Shown one piece after another: positions 13,936 to 27,400 of a DNA stretch of 64,000 bases (position 1 is its first letter; each line of letters starts with the position of its first letter). Below the pieces are notes generated by a model. That model was not told the DNA's origin, searched no databases, and saw only the letters and a list, made by a program, of their open reading frames with translations. Source of the stretch: Psettodes erumei (Eukaryota > Chordata > Actinopteri > Pleuronectiformes > Psettodidae); NCBI GenBank assembly GCA_016785225.1, contig JAFBJZ010000377.1:2604001-2668000 (forward strand). The letters are read 5' to 3'. Made by a program: the position numbers and the translations under genes.

Positions 13936-14189
13936 CACAGCAGCGGGACCTGCAGGGGGCAGAGGGGAACATAAAATATGCAGCCCTGACACGCATGAGA
14001 GACTGTGATGGTTGCTGTGCTGTGCAGGAGGGCTGTGCAGAGGGCAGCCGGAGCGGGACAGATACAGATGAAGAAATGGATGAGGGACGGACGGATGGAT
14101 ACCCTGAACTAATGTCCACCCCATCCACCCCATCTGAGTCGGACACGTGCAGGGGGAAAAGGGCAAAAGTGAAGAAGCTTGTGTACTGA
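13936..14189 (+). other. open frame after a splice-acceptor-like site, unknown
   Basis: After TGCTCTCGCTCTAAATCACAG, a frame stays open from 13936 to a TGA at 14187-14189. It contains an acidic run (TDTDEEMDEG), a Ser/Thr/Pro run (MSTPSTPSESD) and a basic end (KRAKVKKLVY). The composition resembles a nuclear protein tail, but there is no recognised homology and no clear polyadenylation signal follows. Could be chance. Confidence 0.15.
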
Positions 14190-15049
14190 ACTTTCAAATA
14201 ATGCCTTAATTATATTTCTAGAGTTTCAGTAAAGCTATATGGTACTATAAGGCCTGGGTAGCTCAATTAATTGTTTAAAATTTCTAAGTTGTTAAACAGA
14301 TGGAGTATGGATAGTGTTTGCCGATTTTTTTTTCTTTTTTTTAAAGCCTAATTACAATCCAGAATAATGGTGCTTGACAGATGCTGTATAACCATACAAG
14401 TTCCAGAAAGCATTTAAAAATAATATGATTGATAATTTACCTGATATAATCTGAATTGTTCTGGTAAGCCATCCCATATGGTTTTCAGCAGAGCATGAGG
14501 AAAAAAATGCTGAAAGTTATTGGCACATGCTGTCTGGTCCAGGTCTGGTTTGAATAACCTTCAAAAACACAGAACCACTTCTTCCATGAACCTCGCAGAG
14601 GCTTATCATAACCACCTCGACGTTTTTGTTTTTATAAGGCTGATAATGTCATTTTCACTCGCCGCCTCCTTTCACCAGGCAGTTAAATTTTTTTCGGGAC
14701 AGTTTGGGCAATCTGTCAGGATGGGAGCAACGTGTCGGACAGGGCGCTGTGTGTGAGTGCTGAGAATGAGGCATTACAGTAAAGCTAGAACACCTGGGAT
14801 AATGTGAAAGGCAGATAAGTGTACAGACATGAAACACTGCTGACAGTTTTATACAGTTTCACTCTAACCTGCAAGCAGCTACAGCACAGATGACTGGATC
14901 AAGGTCAGGAGCAATGGCAGGAGTAACTAATTTACATTGGCAATATAGATAATATAAGATGCAAGTTTATATGATTGTGACCTATACAGTACAGTTTTTT
15001 TACTGAATTAGAATAGTCTTTTGTAGACTCTATCATGTCTTTTTCAATG

Positions 15050-15780
15050 GTTGGCAGCATTTGCCGGTGCACAGCTTTGGTCCATCTGAATAGTTTCCAC
15101 AACTGTTAGATGGATTACCCACATGGTCCCCAGAGGATGAATCCTAAAGACTTCCCTAATCCCTTGATTTTTCATCAAACACCACCATTAGGGGCTAACA
15201 TTTTTGGTTCTGTATGAAATATTTCCGCTACCTCTGGATGGATTGCCATGAAATTTCATTGAGACACTAAAGGTCTCCAGCTGATGTAATTGTGCTGACA
15301 TTGGTGATTCACTGACTTCCCTCTAGTGCCACCAAAAGGTCAAAATTTAAAAAACTGTTTAGTACTTTGGTTTAGAACCAATACCTGCATAATAAATGAC
15401 ATTCCCCTCAGCATATGCTGGCCTTCTAACATGCTAAACTAAAGATGGATTTCTACAAGGGAACTCCTGCTGTAGATATGTGCAGAGTAGGTTTTGATTT
15501 GCAGTCCAGTATCAGATTTCATTTGATGATAACACCACTACAGTGTGCATAATGTGTACGCTGTAGCTTGATTATGTTCATTATATTCCCCACTTTGATT
15601 GTGGTTATCGAAACATATGGACATAAACATTGCACACAAACACTGGTGTTCACATTGTCATTGTGAGCATGTGGTTGCATGTTGATGTTAGCATTAGGTT
15701 CAAAGCAGCCATGCTCCATTTCAGAAGAGCTGCTGTAGCGTGCCTGTAAACTCTTCATCTTGATTGTCATTTACATTATA
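15050..15780 (+). repeat. fish interspersed repeat, copy A
   Basis: Contains the phrases ATGGATTGCCATGAAATTTC, CCAGAGGATGAATCCT, TAGTGCCACCAAAAGGTCAAAATTT, ACTTTGGTTTA, GCTAAACTAAAGATGG, CATTGTCATTGTGAGCATG and GATGTTAGCATTAGGTTCAAAGCA in the order typical of a very abundant non-coding fish repeat. A second, opposite copy lies at 42410-42750. No coding capacity. Confidence 0.6.
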
Positions 15781-18724
15781 GTTACAGTTACACTTTTACA
15801 ATCTTCTCTGTGATCTTACCACTTGCAATATGCTGTAAAGATTAACCCCCCCCACACACACACACAACTGTTCTGTCAAAACAGCTTTGAAGGAAAAAGC
15901 TGCCCTGTGTCGTTGCAGAAAAGCATAAATTATTTCTTCAAAGTGCTTGTGCACTGTAAACCGAGTGTCTCTTAGCCACGCAGCAGGCTCACAATGGCCT
16001 GCATCTTGGTGACCTTTCCACTAGTCTGAGACTTTGATGTCACAAATCTGACTGAGCATTAAGTACAGTGTAGGGAATAATAATGCAGGAGAAGTTCCCA
16101 TGAAGGGATAATGAGGAAAACATTAAACTTTTTTGGACCACAGTGCAATTATGGATATAAAACACATGGACTAAATTATGAAGAAGCTGTTACATGCATG
16201 GCAGGAGGTCCCCTAAAGTACATTTGCAGTATGGGATGGGGAGAAAAAGCTTCTCTTTACAGTAGGTTATTTACAGGTGAACTCATTGTGATTTGGATTT
16301 TTCACATATGTATTCTCACCGGTGAACTTAATGTCAGAAATGAATCTGTCGTCTGGTCTGGCCTGATGTTTACATACGATATGGGTTCATGTTTTGCACA
16401 AAATGAGAAGAAATTAATCTGTCTTCATAGGAAGGATAGAGAAAGGCAGGAAACGTGGGAAGAGACGGAGAGCGAGAGAAAGAGAGCAGTATGATATGCA
16501 ACCAAGGTCATCAGCCAGAATCCAGCCTGTGATGCTGCAGTTATGTGATTTAATCATTAGAAGAGAACACTGTAATAATATCCATGGTAGTTTATCGTTG
16601 ATGAAGATTGAACTGCACATTGTAAATGGTAGCTAAAGACATTTATGTTCTTAAACCTGGAAAAAGTGACTTATTGGGGATTCAAGGTTTTTACCTGACA
16701 GCAACCATAACTATCAAGTGACTGCTGCCCCCCTCCAAAAAAAAAAAAAAAAAAAACAGGGATAAGACTGTTTTTCAAACTGTCACCATGGCAGCTCAGA
16801 GGAAGTGTGGAATGATTATACTGCTCTATAGGGAATTTGCTTCAAGCTCTGGGTTTTTTTTTACAGGGGTGGACAGAGTGTGAAATGTGTTGGCATGTGT
16901 GTATTTGTGTAGGTTTGACATGTGTATTAAAGTGTGTGTGACACTGCCAGGTCCGTTACTTCTGGTCCACGTAAGCTCTGTGCTTCGTTGGTGCTGTTGC
17001 TACTGTTGTGTGTGTGTATGTGTGGGGCAAATTAACTTCTGCCTCCTTCCATTTAGTCTCGGGCCTAAGTGTACATGACAGCCCCTCAGTGTTACCGCTG
17101 ACCTCCGCAGCCAACAGCCTCCAGTTTATAATTCCTGACCAGCAGGGCTCCTCTTCTCAGCACAGCAGGGAGAAACAGCTGCTGATGCTACACTTACAGT
17201 GCAATGAAGACCTTCTGCTTCTGCTCACATCATCTGACACCAGACCAACAGAAGCCAAAATAGAAAGTTTTTGTATGGGAAATTTTGGAATACCTGACAT
17301 GGGCTATTTCACACACTTTTTATCTCCGTCTGTCCAGGTTAGCCACCACTGCATCAGAGTCTCCATCTGTCATCTTCCATGTCCTGGCTGCGATCACGAT
17401 GTACATCAGTGAAACAACAGCCAAACGTTTGGATGAAGATAGATCTGCCACGGCTCATCTACCATGAACCTGAAGACAACACAATGACAGTAGCACCACA
17501 GACAGATGTTCAACATTACAGCTGGTTTGTAAATGAACCTCTTCAGAGTTATGATAAAGTCACCCTGAAGGATCAGAGGCATTGCACAGCTGTAACATCA
17601 CCCCACCCTAGTTATAAAGACAAGATGTAGACATAACAAGTGTCCCACAAAGATAGAAGACTTCATGAGCTGTCCTGTGAGATAGCAGGGCTGCTGTTTT
17701 CCTGCCTGCAGGTATGTGCACTTCAAATAGATAAAGCGATTACCCAGGTAGTGGCAATCCTGTCTAGCAAACTTTTTTCTTGAAGAAGACAAGAATATTT
17801 ACTTAATCCAGCTTCAGTTGGGAGCATTAAAGGGTGACTTTGTTCCCCACTGTGCAAAGCATTTATTCAGATGCTGCACTGGACAATGGTTTCATGAGTT
17901 ACCTGTTTTTGCCACGACTTTCTCATAGTCTGGCACATCTGTATCATAGGATCTGAACCTCAAATATCAGAATCTACAGGCTTAACAAAATACTGCCAAC
18001 AATGTACTACTTAATGTTAAAAATTCTTCAACTATCATTTGAAATGTTCAACTCAGAATAATTTTATATTTTGTACCTCTTCCACCAACTGTTATATACA
18101 GTATTGTATAGGTTTATCATTGACTAGGATCACAGAATGACTGACTCCTGATCTTATGCTACAGGAAAAGCAGAATTTATTCACTAGTATTCAATAGTTT
18201 AACCAAACTTCATCTCACAGTCTCTGAAAGCTGAACACTGCATACGGCACCACTTCTTACGTTGCCAACAGAGTTTTAGAAACAACGATGGTGGCAGAAG
18301 TTAATAATGCTGAGATGCAGATTGAATTCCTTTGTAAACATTCTCACTGTGTGTCATGAGCACATGATGGCAGGCCAAGGTCAAGTAAACAAGTTAGCTT
18401 GATTGCCTCAGCTCCCCCAAACAGTCGGTCGTTGGCCACCTGCCGCTTCTCTGCATGGTTTACTGGGCCTCTGGAACCATAATAGTGTTTCTGTTACTAT
18501 GTATGCAAAAGCACACGTAATTCATACAGGCCCTGCAAACAGAAATGTGTGTTGCACATCATGCACAGGCAGCAACACATGATTTTTTAAAAACTTGTTT
18601 GGGGTTATTTGCTGCCTTATTAATATTTGGTAATATAGCAAATTAGACAAAGATGGTTCCCAAATGTTTGGACTGTGGGGCATACACCATAAAGCATAAA
18701 CTTATACAGTATAGACCTATGTGT

Positions 18725-18727
<3 letters not shown>

Positions 18728-18755
<28 letters not shown>
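18728..18755. repeat. CA microsatellite
   Basis: A perfect CA run of about 14 units after a GTGTGCGCA alternating start. Confidence 0.95.
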
Positions 18756-18758
<3 letters not shown>

Positions 18759-19469
18759 TTTCTACAATCTTGGTAGGCATTCATTAGATGGCCCCAGTGC
18801 TGCTGTTTGTAAAAAGGGAGATTCCCAAAGTACAGCAAGAGATTAAAAAGAAGAAATAAGGTAATGTCAAAGGAATGTTTTACCATAACATTTGGCCGTG
18901 TGGAAGGAGGTGATGACTCAGTGTGTATATTTCCCACAATCCTGTGAAGCGTAAAGACAACTGAAGAGCGAGACAATGATGGACAAAGGAAGGCAGAGGA
19001 GTTAAAGTGGAAGCAGGGTTCCACTGTGCTCATGACTCATTTGAAGTCAAATTTACAACGTTTTGAACCAGCAAGCCATTTTTATTCTCTCACTTGCACC
19101 TCATCAGTGACAAGTTGTTTGAAATGCATCTGGTGTTTGGTGATTCAGAGGTGGTGATGTTACGGCATGGCATGAGAACAGTCCACGATAAGTCCGAGGG
19201 CTGTGCTTGCCAGTTCTCAGAGATAAAAGGAAATCTTGTTCACAGATCAGTGGGCCCCGCCTATCTCTGGCTTGTTGCTGAGGTCAAGGTGGCTGGCATT
19301 CCCACTCAGCTGGCACACACAGTTCTCTGCACTGGACTGAGCTGCTGGCACCCTCATTGAAGGACAAGTCTGGTCTTTTTCAACCTGGGCAAAATAAAAT
19401 CCCCATTGATTTTTTGTATTTAGTTCAATCTTTGTGTACTTTGATCTGCAAACTTGTTGTGGACTAATA

Positions 19470-20070
19470 GCGAGGTACTGATGGACATTCAGAGAACAGA
19501 GCTCTGGAGAGTCCTAACCCAGGTAACAAAAAGACACTTATAGCCAAACATACAATATATGTCTGGGTCCTTGGCCCCAGTCTGGCCCATATACTGTAGA
19601 CGTATTTCCACATCGAGACTGATTCTGGCTGTTATTCCCCAGTGCTGGCGGACAACCAGGAAGATTTGCTGTGTGTACACCAGAATCGGTCCAGATGTGA
19701 AAGTAGCATCTGACAGTCATGCCGTATGTGGGCCAGCCTTGGGCCAAGGTACTGGGTGTATATTGAGCCAGAAAAAACACAATATGTAGACCAAGTATTC
19801 GCCAGAATCATTTCGCTCCCTGGTTTAGTTTGCTAACCGCTATTATCATCCGGCAGATTTAGCTATTCTGCGAGTGATAAACTTGGGTAGCTGGCTAATG
19901 CTGACGTATCATAGAAATGCAGTCAGTGTATCATGGAATGGATTAGCACAAAATCCCTAGCTAGCAAGCAAAGATATTATGTTTTGTAATCCGATTTCAA
20001 GCTACAGTCTAGTATAAGCAGACATATCGCCAGAATTTGTTTTAGCGCTGGGCCAGCACTGGAGAGTCAA
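19470..20070. repeat. possible GGCCCA-rich interspersed repeat
   Basis: Repeated short phrases such as CAGTCTGGCCCATAT, ATGTGGGCCAGCCTTGGGCCA, GCTGGGCCAGCACTGG and three CCAGAAT words, with no coding signal, resemble a dispersed fish repeat family rich in TGGGCCAG words. Boundaries and family are uncertain. Confidence 0.3.
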
Positions 20071-21771
20071 ATATAGTCTCAAATATAGTTTGTGGTTAAT
20101 AACAGTGTCACTTCCATTACGTCATCTGTCAGCATGATGCTGATCAATCACGTTCCATCTCATGTATTTCTTGTAACTGTTTTGGCAGATGCCCATGATC
20201 CTTGCTTGCACGCACAACTTTGAGTGTGTGCAACAGGATGCTGACTAAAAGCTAAAAGTTAGGTTTTTTCCACAATAGCCTGAACACAGGCTGACATTTT
20301 GAACCTATTCAAACTAAAACTCTGAATGTCACTGTGACTTCCTGAACGCAATCAGTATTTTCCTCATACATTTTCTATTTTTTCATCCACCCGTAACTCA
20401 CGCTCCGTTAATCTAAATGTTAATTCTTAGGAATCTACATTATCTTATTGTTATTTTTATGATTGCGTGCTGGTATAACTGCCCACTGTTACATATAGTA
20501 CCTTTAAGTGCCTTCCCAGGCATGAGAGCTTTGGAAATAGGCACTATAAACCCTATGTATAAACAACTGTCTCAACACAAATCCCAGGCACAGTCTTTTT
20601 CACACTACTCTCTACACTAAACAACATTTTTCATCCACGGGATGTGATGTAGCAGGACTTACACCTTTGCTTTTCTTGATAATTAAAAGTGGTCAGTCTT
20701 GAAACACTGGTGTGTTGTTGTCACACACTAGCCTTTCAGAATTCAATGCTAAAAATGGCGTGTTGAGTGCACCATTCATTCACTACTATTCATGTTTTTC
20801 CTTTCCATGAAATATCAGCTCTACATTTCCCCTCCGTTCTGTTGGCTGCTGCTTTCTGTATGCCGTCAGAGCTGTGGGCGTCCAGAACGGTGGACCAGTG
20901 TATGAATGCTAGGCTTTGTATGCTGGCATGTGTGGGCAGTGATCACCTCTAGTGTTACCGTTTAGGTGGAGGCATGGGAGGGAATACACATAGGGTTCTC
21001 CTTACCACTGCCATATAAAAACCTTTCGTTTAATAGGGAATTCCAGACTGGTGTTTATGATTTTCAAAACTGAAATGGGTTTGGTTGAGCTTGTTCACAT
21101 CAATGTGGCAAGGAGGAGCTGGGAAAAGGGAAAGTTATAGCTTAAATAAAAACTAAATTTTTGTAGTCTGATGTGCAAGCATTGCCAGCGATTTGCATCT
21201 CACTCCCCAAAGCCTTGAGCCTCTCGCTTAGAGTGAAAATTTGCAGGAAGGAAGGTAAGGTAGGAAGGGGAGGGTGGGGACGATTGAAAAGTCTTTCTGG
21301 CAGGTCTGTGCTAATAATCATCAGCGTGCATATTCAGGTGGCTCTATAAGTTTCAGCTAAACACCCCACCTTGGCCTGTTTTAAGTGAGGGCAAACTCCC
21401 ACGTGCCTCACCAGATCAGATCGCGTCAGTGGAGGGGACAAAGAGCGCTTTTTAGAAAACACAAATTCCAAGTAGTGGGAATCCAAAGTGAAACAGAGGT
21501 AGCATGGTGTTTGCTTTGGATGGGGTTTCACTGTTACACTGCTGAACCTGCCGCTAAAGGCAGCAGGAGGCGTGGGTGGTGGTTAATAGGATGGCCTACT
21601 CCTACAAACACAAACACGCACACATAGAAAGAACAGACACATTGAAACATATTTTCTCTCCCCGCTTTCATTCTTTCACTCACACACATACTGCACACAC
21701 ACCCACATAAAGGAGGGCTTTCTTCACCCTAGGCCTTTTGCTTTTTTAACTCTTACTCTCATTAAGGCTCC

Positions 21772-21808
21772 CGCTGCTGCTACTGCTGCTACTGCTGCTG
21801 TTGCTGCA
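21772..21808. repeat. CTG trinucleotide repeat (interrupted)
   Basis: About 12 CTG/CTA/TTG units. Not within any recognised exon. Confidence 0.85.
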
Positions 21809-24360
21809 CCGTGGCTCTCTGATACGTGAGGGAATCAGCTGAGCGGTTAGGCTGATCCCAGTGCAGTCAAGCACAAGTTTGGCCCCAGAAGAACTTAAAC
21901 TCTCCAGACAGGACATTCCCTTCTAGGGAGTTTGGAAACAAGACTGGGGGTTTGGGACCACTTCAGTATTAAATTTTGACATTTTAAAATGGGATTATGG
22001 CAGATTAATTCACTTTGGTGTCATCTTTGCAAGACGATCATCTCTGCAATGTTTTGACACAATGAATCCTGCATATTGTATGACATTATCTTGTATGTCT
22101 TTTTCCTTTCTTAATTTCTTTTTTCTCTCTTTTCCTTCCCTCTTTTTTCAGATACCAACAACAATCAATATCCTGTCATATTCTTCAAATTACCACTGTT
22201 GTTACTTTTGGAAACTTAAAACATACGACTTCCTGTGGGGATTTAGCCTGCGAACGACCCACCTGACACCAGATTTTGGAGCAACCGTGTAAATATTTTC
22301 ATGAACAGGCTAAAGGTAGAATCAAAGAGTTAAATCGAGAGTAGAATACAGCGAAGTGGATACGTTATATAAAAATGGATATCATTTTATTAATGATTAG
22401 AAAGATTATAATGAAAATGTTTTTTCACTTGCAGTGAACAGACTCAGCACTTCTGACCTTCTGCGCTGACGGCAGCAGAGCAGGGGCATGTAATGTGTTG
22501 AGGGATACTTCTGTGAGACAGATGCTCATCATCTGGTTAGAGAACAACCTCAAGGTCAGTGACACCCTGCCCTTGTGTCAGGCCATGCACACTAAAGAGA
22601 AATGGAAAAAGGGGATAATGAGTCATCTCACTTTTTTTCTTGTTCAGCACCCAAGCATTTGACCTCCCGTCTCCATGCACATGCACAAAGCAGAAATAAG
22701 CTCTCAGCCTCTGGTAAGAAGCACACTGTGTAAATGTCAGAACAGGCTGTTATTCAGCCAAGGCCTAGCTGTTGTTCTGAGTTCACACTAATGTTTCCCA
22801 AGGAGAAGGAGAACCAGCCTAACAGTCAAAGTTCAAATGAGGGTCTGTTGCACTGAAAAAGTGCCAAAATGGACAGAGAGTACAGATAATAAAGACTATT
22901 TAGTTTCAAGCAAGAGTAAGGCTTACATTTTTTCCCACGGGACAGCAACACAGCAACAAAGCAGTCACCGCAAGATGCGTGCAACTGTGGCAAACACATG
23001 GTAAACATTAAGGAATGAGTGGAACACTTATGAATGGAGAAATTGTGCAAAACCTTTCGTTTTCATTCATTTATTTTAACCATGTGGGTGTTACAGTGTT
23101 GAACGGTGTCTGCTTTGGGTTCAGGGTTGCAACCTTGCAGATGGGCTTGGACTGAAGGACCCTTGCTCCTTCTCTTCCTTTCAGTCTATCTCTCAGTGTC
23201 TGTTTATCTCGTGCAAAACCTCCCCATCTGGCGTCCCCCCTGCAGATAGTGTGAGAAAATGACTTTTACAGCTCAGTTACCGGGCACGCTGAAAATAAAA
23301 CAAAACTTGTTAAGGTTATTTTCCTGAATATAAAAGTAGTGTTGCCAAAGTTTGGCTTGGTAGCGGTTTCTGACTTTTATTGGACTTTGAGTGTGTCTGC
23401 GGGATATACAAAACTCCTGAAGTTCTAGTGTTGCCTGGTGTGTGTATCTGTATATGTGATTGCGCTTGCATATATAAGTGTGTGCGGCAAAGGCCCCGGT
23501 GCTTAAACCCCTGCGGTTCTTAATTTATTCTACCTCACATCCCCATAAACATCCTGCTGCAACTCCCTCACGGTTTGTTTATGAGCTCGGCCTCTTCAAA
23601 CAAAGCCCACACAGGAGGCCGGTTTCATCTTGTATGACGACAGGATTCACAACAGAAGGCATCACATCGTTCACGCAGTGAACCATCACTGGCAGCTATT
23701 AAGTAGCTCACAAAGTGCTGTAAAATAACAGGGGGAAAAAAAAACACATCAGCGAATAGAAGAGGAGTGCTAAATAGAAACATTCATGCAAAATCATGGC
23801 CTTCAGAGAGGCATGTGGCACTCAAGAGGAAATTGGTAGCTTACACCCTGCGCCCACTTTCCATTTATCCTGTATGATTTCCCTAATAATCCCTTGCCTT
23901 CTCTTATGGGAGGACAATATGAGACAATTTGTATGATTTGTGAAGCAGGGTAATGCACATTTAAGGGCCAGCAGATACTGAACAAACAACGAATGAACAT
24001 GCAGTCCAGCTTGAAAGTTTTAGAGACGTCATCCTCGTCCTGAAGAGGGATAATACCATCACCCTCACAAGAACGCTGCCAGCGCGGGATCTCTTGGACA
24101 AACATCCGCAATGATAAGGGCCAGGGTTAATGACTATAATGACGGAGAAATTGTTTCCCTTTTGCCCCACCCAGCATCACTGGCACACCGGTTTCAGAAG
24201 AGCAGACTAGATAGAAAGGGCCAAGGCCCTGGTTTGGGTATTTGTTTCCTCATGTGATAGTCATGAGACATTATCTTGAGAAAATAAATGGAAGCATGCC
24301 TGTGTTAGTGTTGGAGGCTATCTGGTTTGACATGCTTTTAAAGTGAAAGCAAAATAACTC

Positions 24361-24406
24361 TTTTTAATTTTTTTATTTTATTTTTATTTTTTATTTTTTA
24401 TATAAT
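24361..24406. repeat. T-rich low-complexity run
   Basis: TTTTTA-type runs over 46 bases, possibly an old poly(A) tail read on the other strand, but no retroelement body was recognised beside it. Confidence 0.7.
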
Positions 24407-27400
24407 AATCAGTCAAGCAACTGTGTAATGTGAAAGGTTTGGCTTGCGGTGACAAACATACAGAGAATTACTGCCTCCTCTTGTAGTCACCTCAGCGACA
24501 CAGAGCTCCTTAGCATCATTTCAGCTCATTGTGTTGGTTTTATGGCCCGGTGACTTTACTGTTTCGGTTCAGATTCATTGCTTTTATTGCCACAACACAC
24601 ATCCGCTTTTAGCAAAAAACACTCTGATACACCCTCTGTAGACAACCTGTCCAGCACCAGTAATCAGGCTAAGTTAGTGATTAACTACATTAATTACCGT
24701 AACTACAAGTATGGCCGAGTGGGGAAAAATTTTAGCTTCCAGGTTGTAATATGGAATACAGGAAATTTATGAAGTAATACAATTTCTTTATTTTCATTTA
24801 AAAGCCTCATGATGCTATTAGCCTAGTCAGACAAGTGGTAAGAATAGCAGTTTTTGTAAATGGTGGTAATATGATTTAGAAGGAAAAGTTAAGAGGGTGT
24901 GAATAGAAACTGTCTGAGCACTGCAGCTGAACCCAGCATGGTTAAAGAAATAAAATGTTGCATTTATCGACCTAACAGAGCTGTATTACGTAGATCATGG
25001 TCCAAGCCCACAGCTCAGGTGATGGATTATTAATGCAGTACATAAGTCATGCCCCCATTATCCTGCATGTCTCAGCATCATAAAGAATTCCCGTCACAAC
25101 AGCGAGGTGAGTCAGTGGAGCCCCAAGGTTTAAGTTTCTCATAACAGAGGTTTATGAACTTGTGTTCTGGGAGGCAGGGTCACTGCCAGACTGAATGTAT
25201 TTACATTACCTTTTTGGGAATGTGAACATGCCATTGCTAATCATTTCCTATGAAACTGAAGCTTTGGACTCTGTTAGTAACTCTGGTGCTCACCCCTAAA
25301 AGCACCTTGTCAGTCAAAACAGGCTCACCACAAGGCGCATTTTGTTTTACATTTTGTTTTTCTCCGTGTGAGGAGAAGCTTTAAACCGAGTTGACTTTCT
25401 GTCAGATAAAAGGGTGAAGATATGTTTCAGATACAATGGCTCCTGCAGTGTGTGCAAAGTCTGGAAAAGCATGAAGGCACTTTGTGTGTAAGGGACTGGA
25501 GTTTGCTTAAGGCCTGCTGTATGTTTGCTGGGAGTACATGTGGTCTGAGCACCTAAAGCCTCAAAAGAAGAAAAGAAAAATCAGACAGTGAGTCAAGATC
25601 TTGACGGAAACCTGACAGAAATACACTCAAAAGACACCTCCCCCGTGGCTCCGGCCTTTTCAGTGCAGCAGAGCACAATACACCAGCAGAGGCATTTTAA
25701 AGGTTCCTCCAAAGTGCGAAATAACAACTGGGGGTCTCCCATAATAGTTAAAGCAAACAAAACACCCTGACCCGCACAAATGTGAAATGCAGGCCAAGCT
25801 TACAAGAATGTCAACACGGCAGCCACAAAGCATTGGAAACATGCGCCGGTCAAACACCACACACATACACACACACAAAGTCTAGATAAAGGACGGAGGA
25901 AGCAGTGGGAGTAGATAGAAAAGAAATGGGGGTACAAAAAGAACAATAGAAAGGCACAGAAGACAAAGGTTTCAAAGTACACAGAACTCAGACTTGTACA
26001 CTGACTGTTTAGAGGAATGGTACCCTTATCAATGTATATTGTATGTTACCACAACAGAAAGCTGTGTTGTTTGTTTTGTTGTGTATGCCCTAATCCTGCC
26101 TATTTATAATGGCAAAGATACAGTGGTTCCCCCCCGCAGGAATGTTAATCTTCCCAAGGGCTTTGGTCAAGAGTCCAGTGGTCCAGCCAGCAAACGCCAC
26201 ACAGTTGACAGGGTCGATCCAAGTACATCCCAATGCAAGCTGGCTCTTCGAGGAAGATGCAATTAATCTAAAGCCACAGGAAAGGAAAGAAATGCTATCC
26301 AGTTGCATTTTTTAGCGATAGCCTCATAGTGCAACCACACAAACCGACAAAAGCGCCAGAGATCCCAGCGAAATGAAGCGAATTGTGAGGAAGGAAAGCA
26401 GAAAAGACTCATCAGCAAGTTCTACCCTGCAGCATCTGCAGGAGAAACGTTGACAGCACATAAACTGAAAACAATAGCCCATCACACTTTCAAATGGTAT
26501 AGAGCTCCCTGCTGAACATGGGCCCTGGTAACTTTCACCCAAATGTTATCAGGGTATATCACCAGAGGAGGGTCAAACTGTGTGGACTTGAAGCATAAAA
26601 ATACGTTTACTGTTTACTGATTGTTAACTGACGATGTGGAAGTAAGACAATTTAGATAATTTTGTGTTACTGCACATTTATTCTGCTGAAATTTCTGTTA
26701 CTGTTTGTTTTGCAATCCTGAACTAGGATTATCTTTCTCTTTCATAGTAAATGGAATTGAAAATTAGTAAAATGAAAAAATAGCTTGAGATTGTCTTCCT
26801 AGATGTGGATGCTACGTTATGTTGTACCCGGCACACAGCTGAAACAAAGCTGAATGGATTTTGTTTTCATTTGTGGATAAGTAGTCGATACCTGCCAGTT
26901 TATCGCTAAAAAGCTCACAACGTTGTAAGATTCCACCTGGTACTAATTTCCACAGTGATTCAGGAAATGTTACAGATTAATCTAGGCAAACTTTGGCTTC
27001 AGAGAAGGAAGTAATTTAGGGCAGAAATTTGGCTGAAATGTAATAGGGTGTGCCTGTGTCTATGAGTGTCTGTAAAGATGAATTTCTTTCTTAAGATTTA
27101 TAGTTAACAAAGAGGGGATGTGGGTGATAATTTGTGCGTTCCAACATGATGAACGCCATTCTTCATCAAAGCCCTCGACATTACTTTCAACCCGCCTACA
27201 GTCCGATTATTTGTCTTACAGTATGTCTGCTTTGTGCCCTATATCACATGGTCCACGAGGCCTCTCATTTATCCTCAGTCTTATCGCTTCCACTGCTGCC
27301 TGGCCAGCATTTCATTAGAAAGGTAGAGTGGCCAAGTTGCAGCCTGCAGCTACAGTTAATGAGCCATAAGAAAAAATAGTAAGCCTCCCCTCACCAACCA

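Larger units (their letters stand above)
10391..15049. other. intergenic sequence
   Basis: Holds the TAA microsatellite and the unexplained open frame at 13936-14189. No confirmed gene. Confidence 0.6.

Noticed and set aside
26090..26315. Frames open on both strands, the - one superficially membrane-like
   Set aside because: No splice context, no recognised family, and both strands open suggests chance in a stop-poor stretch.
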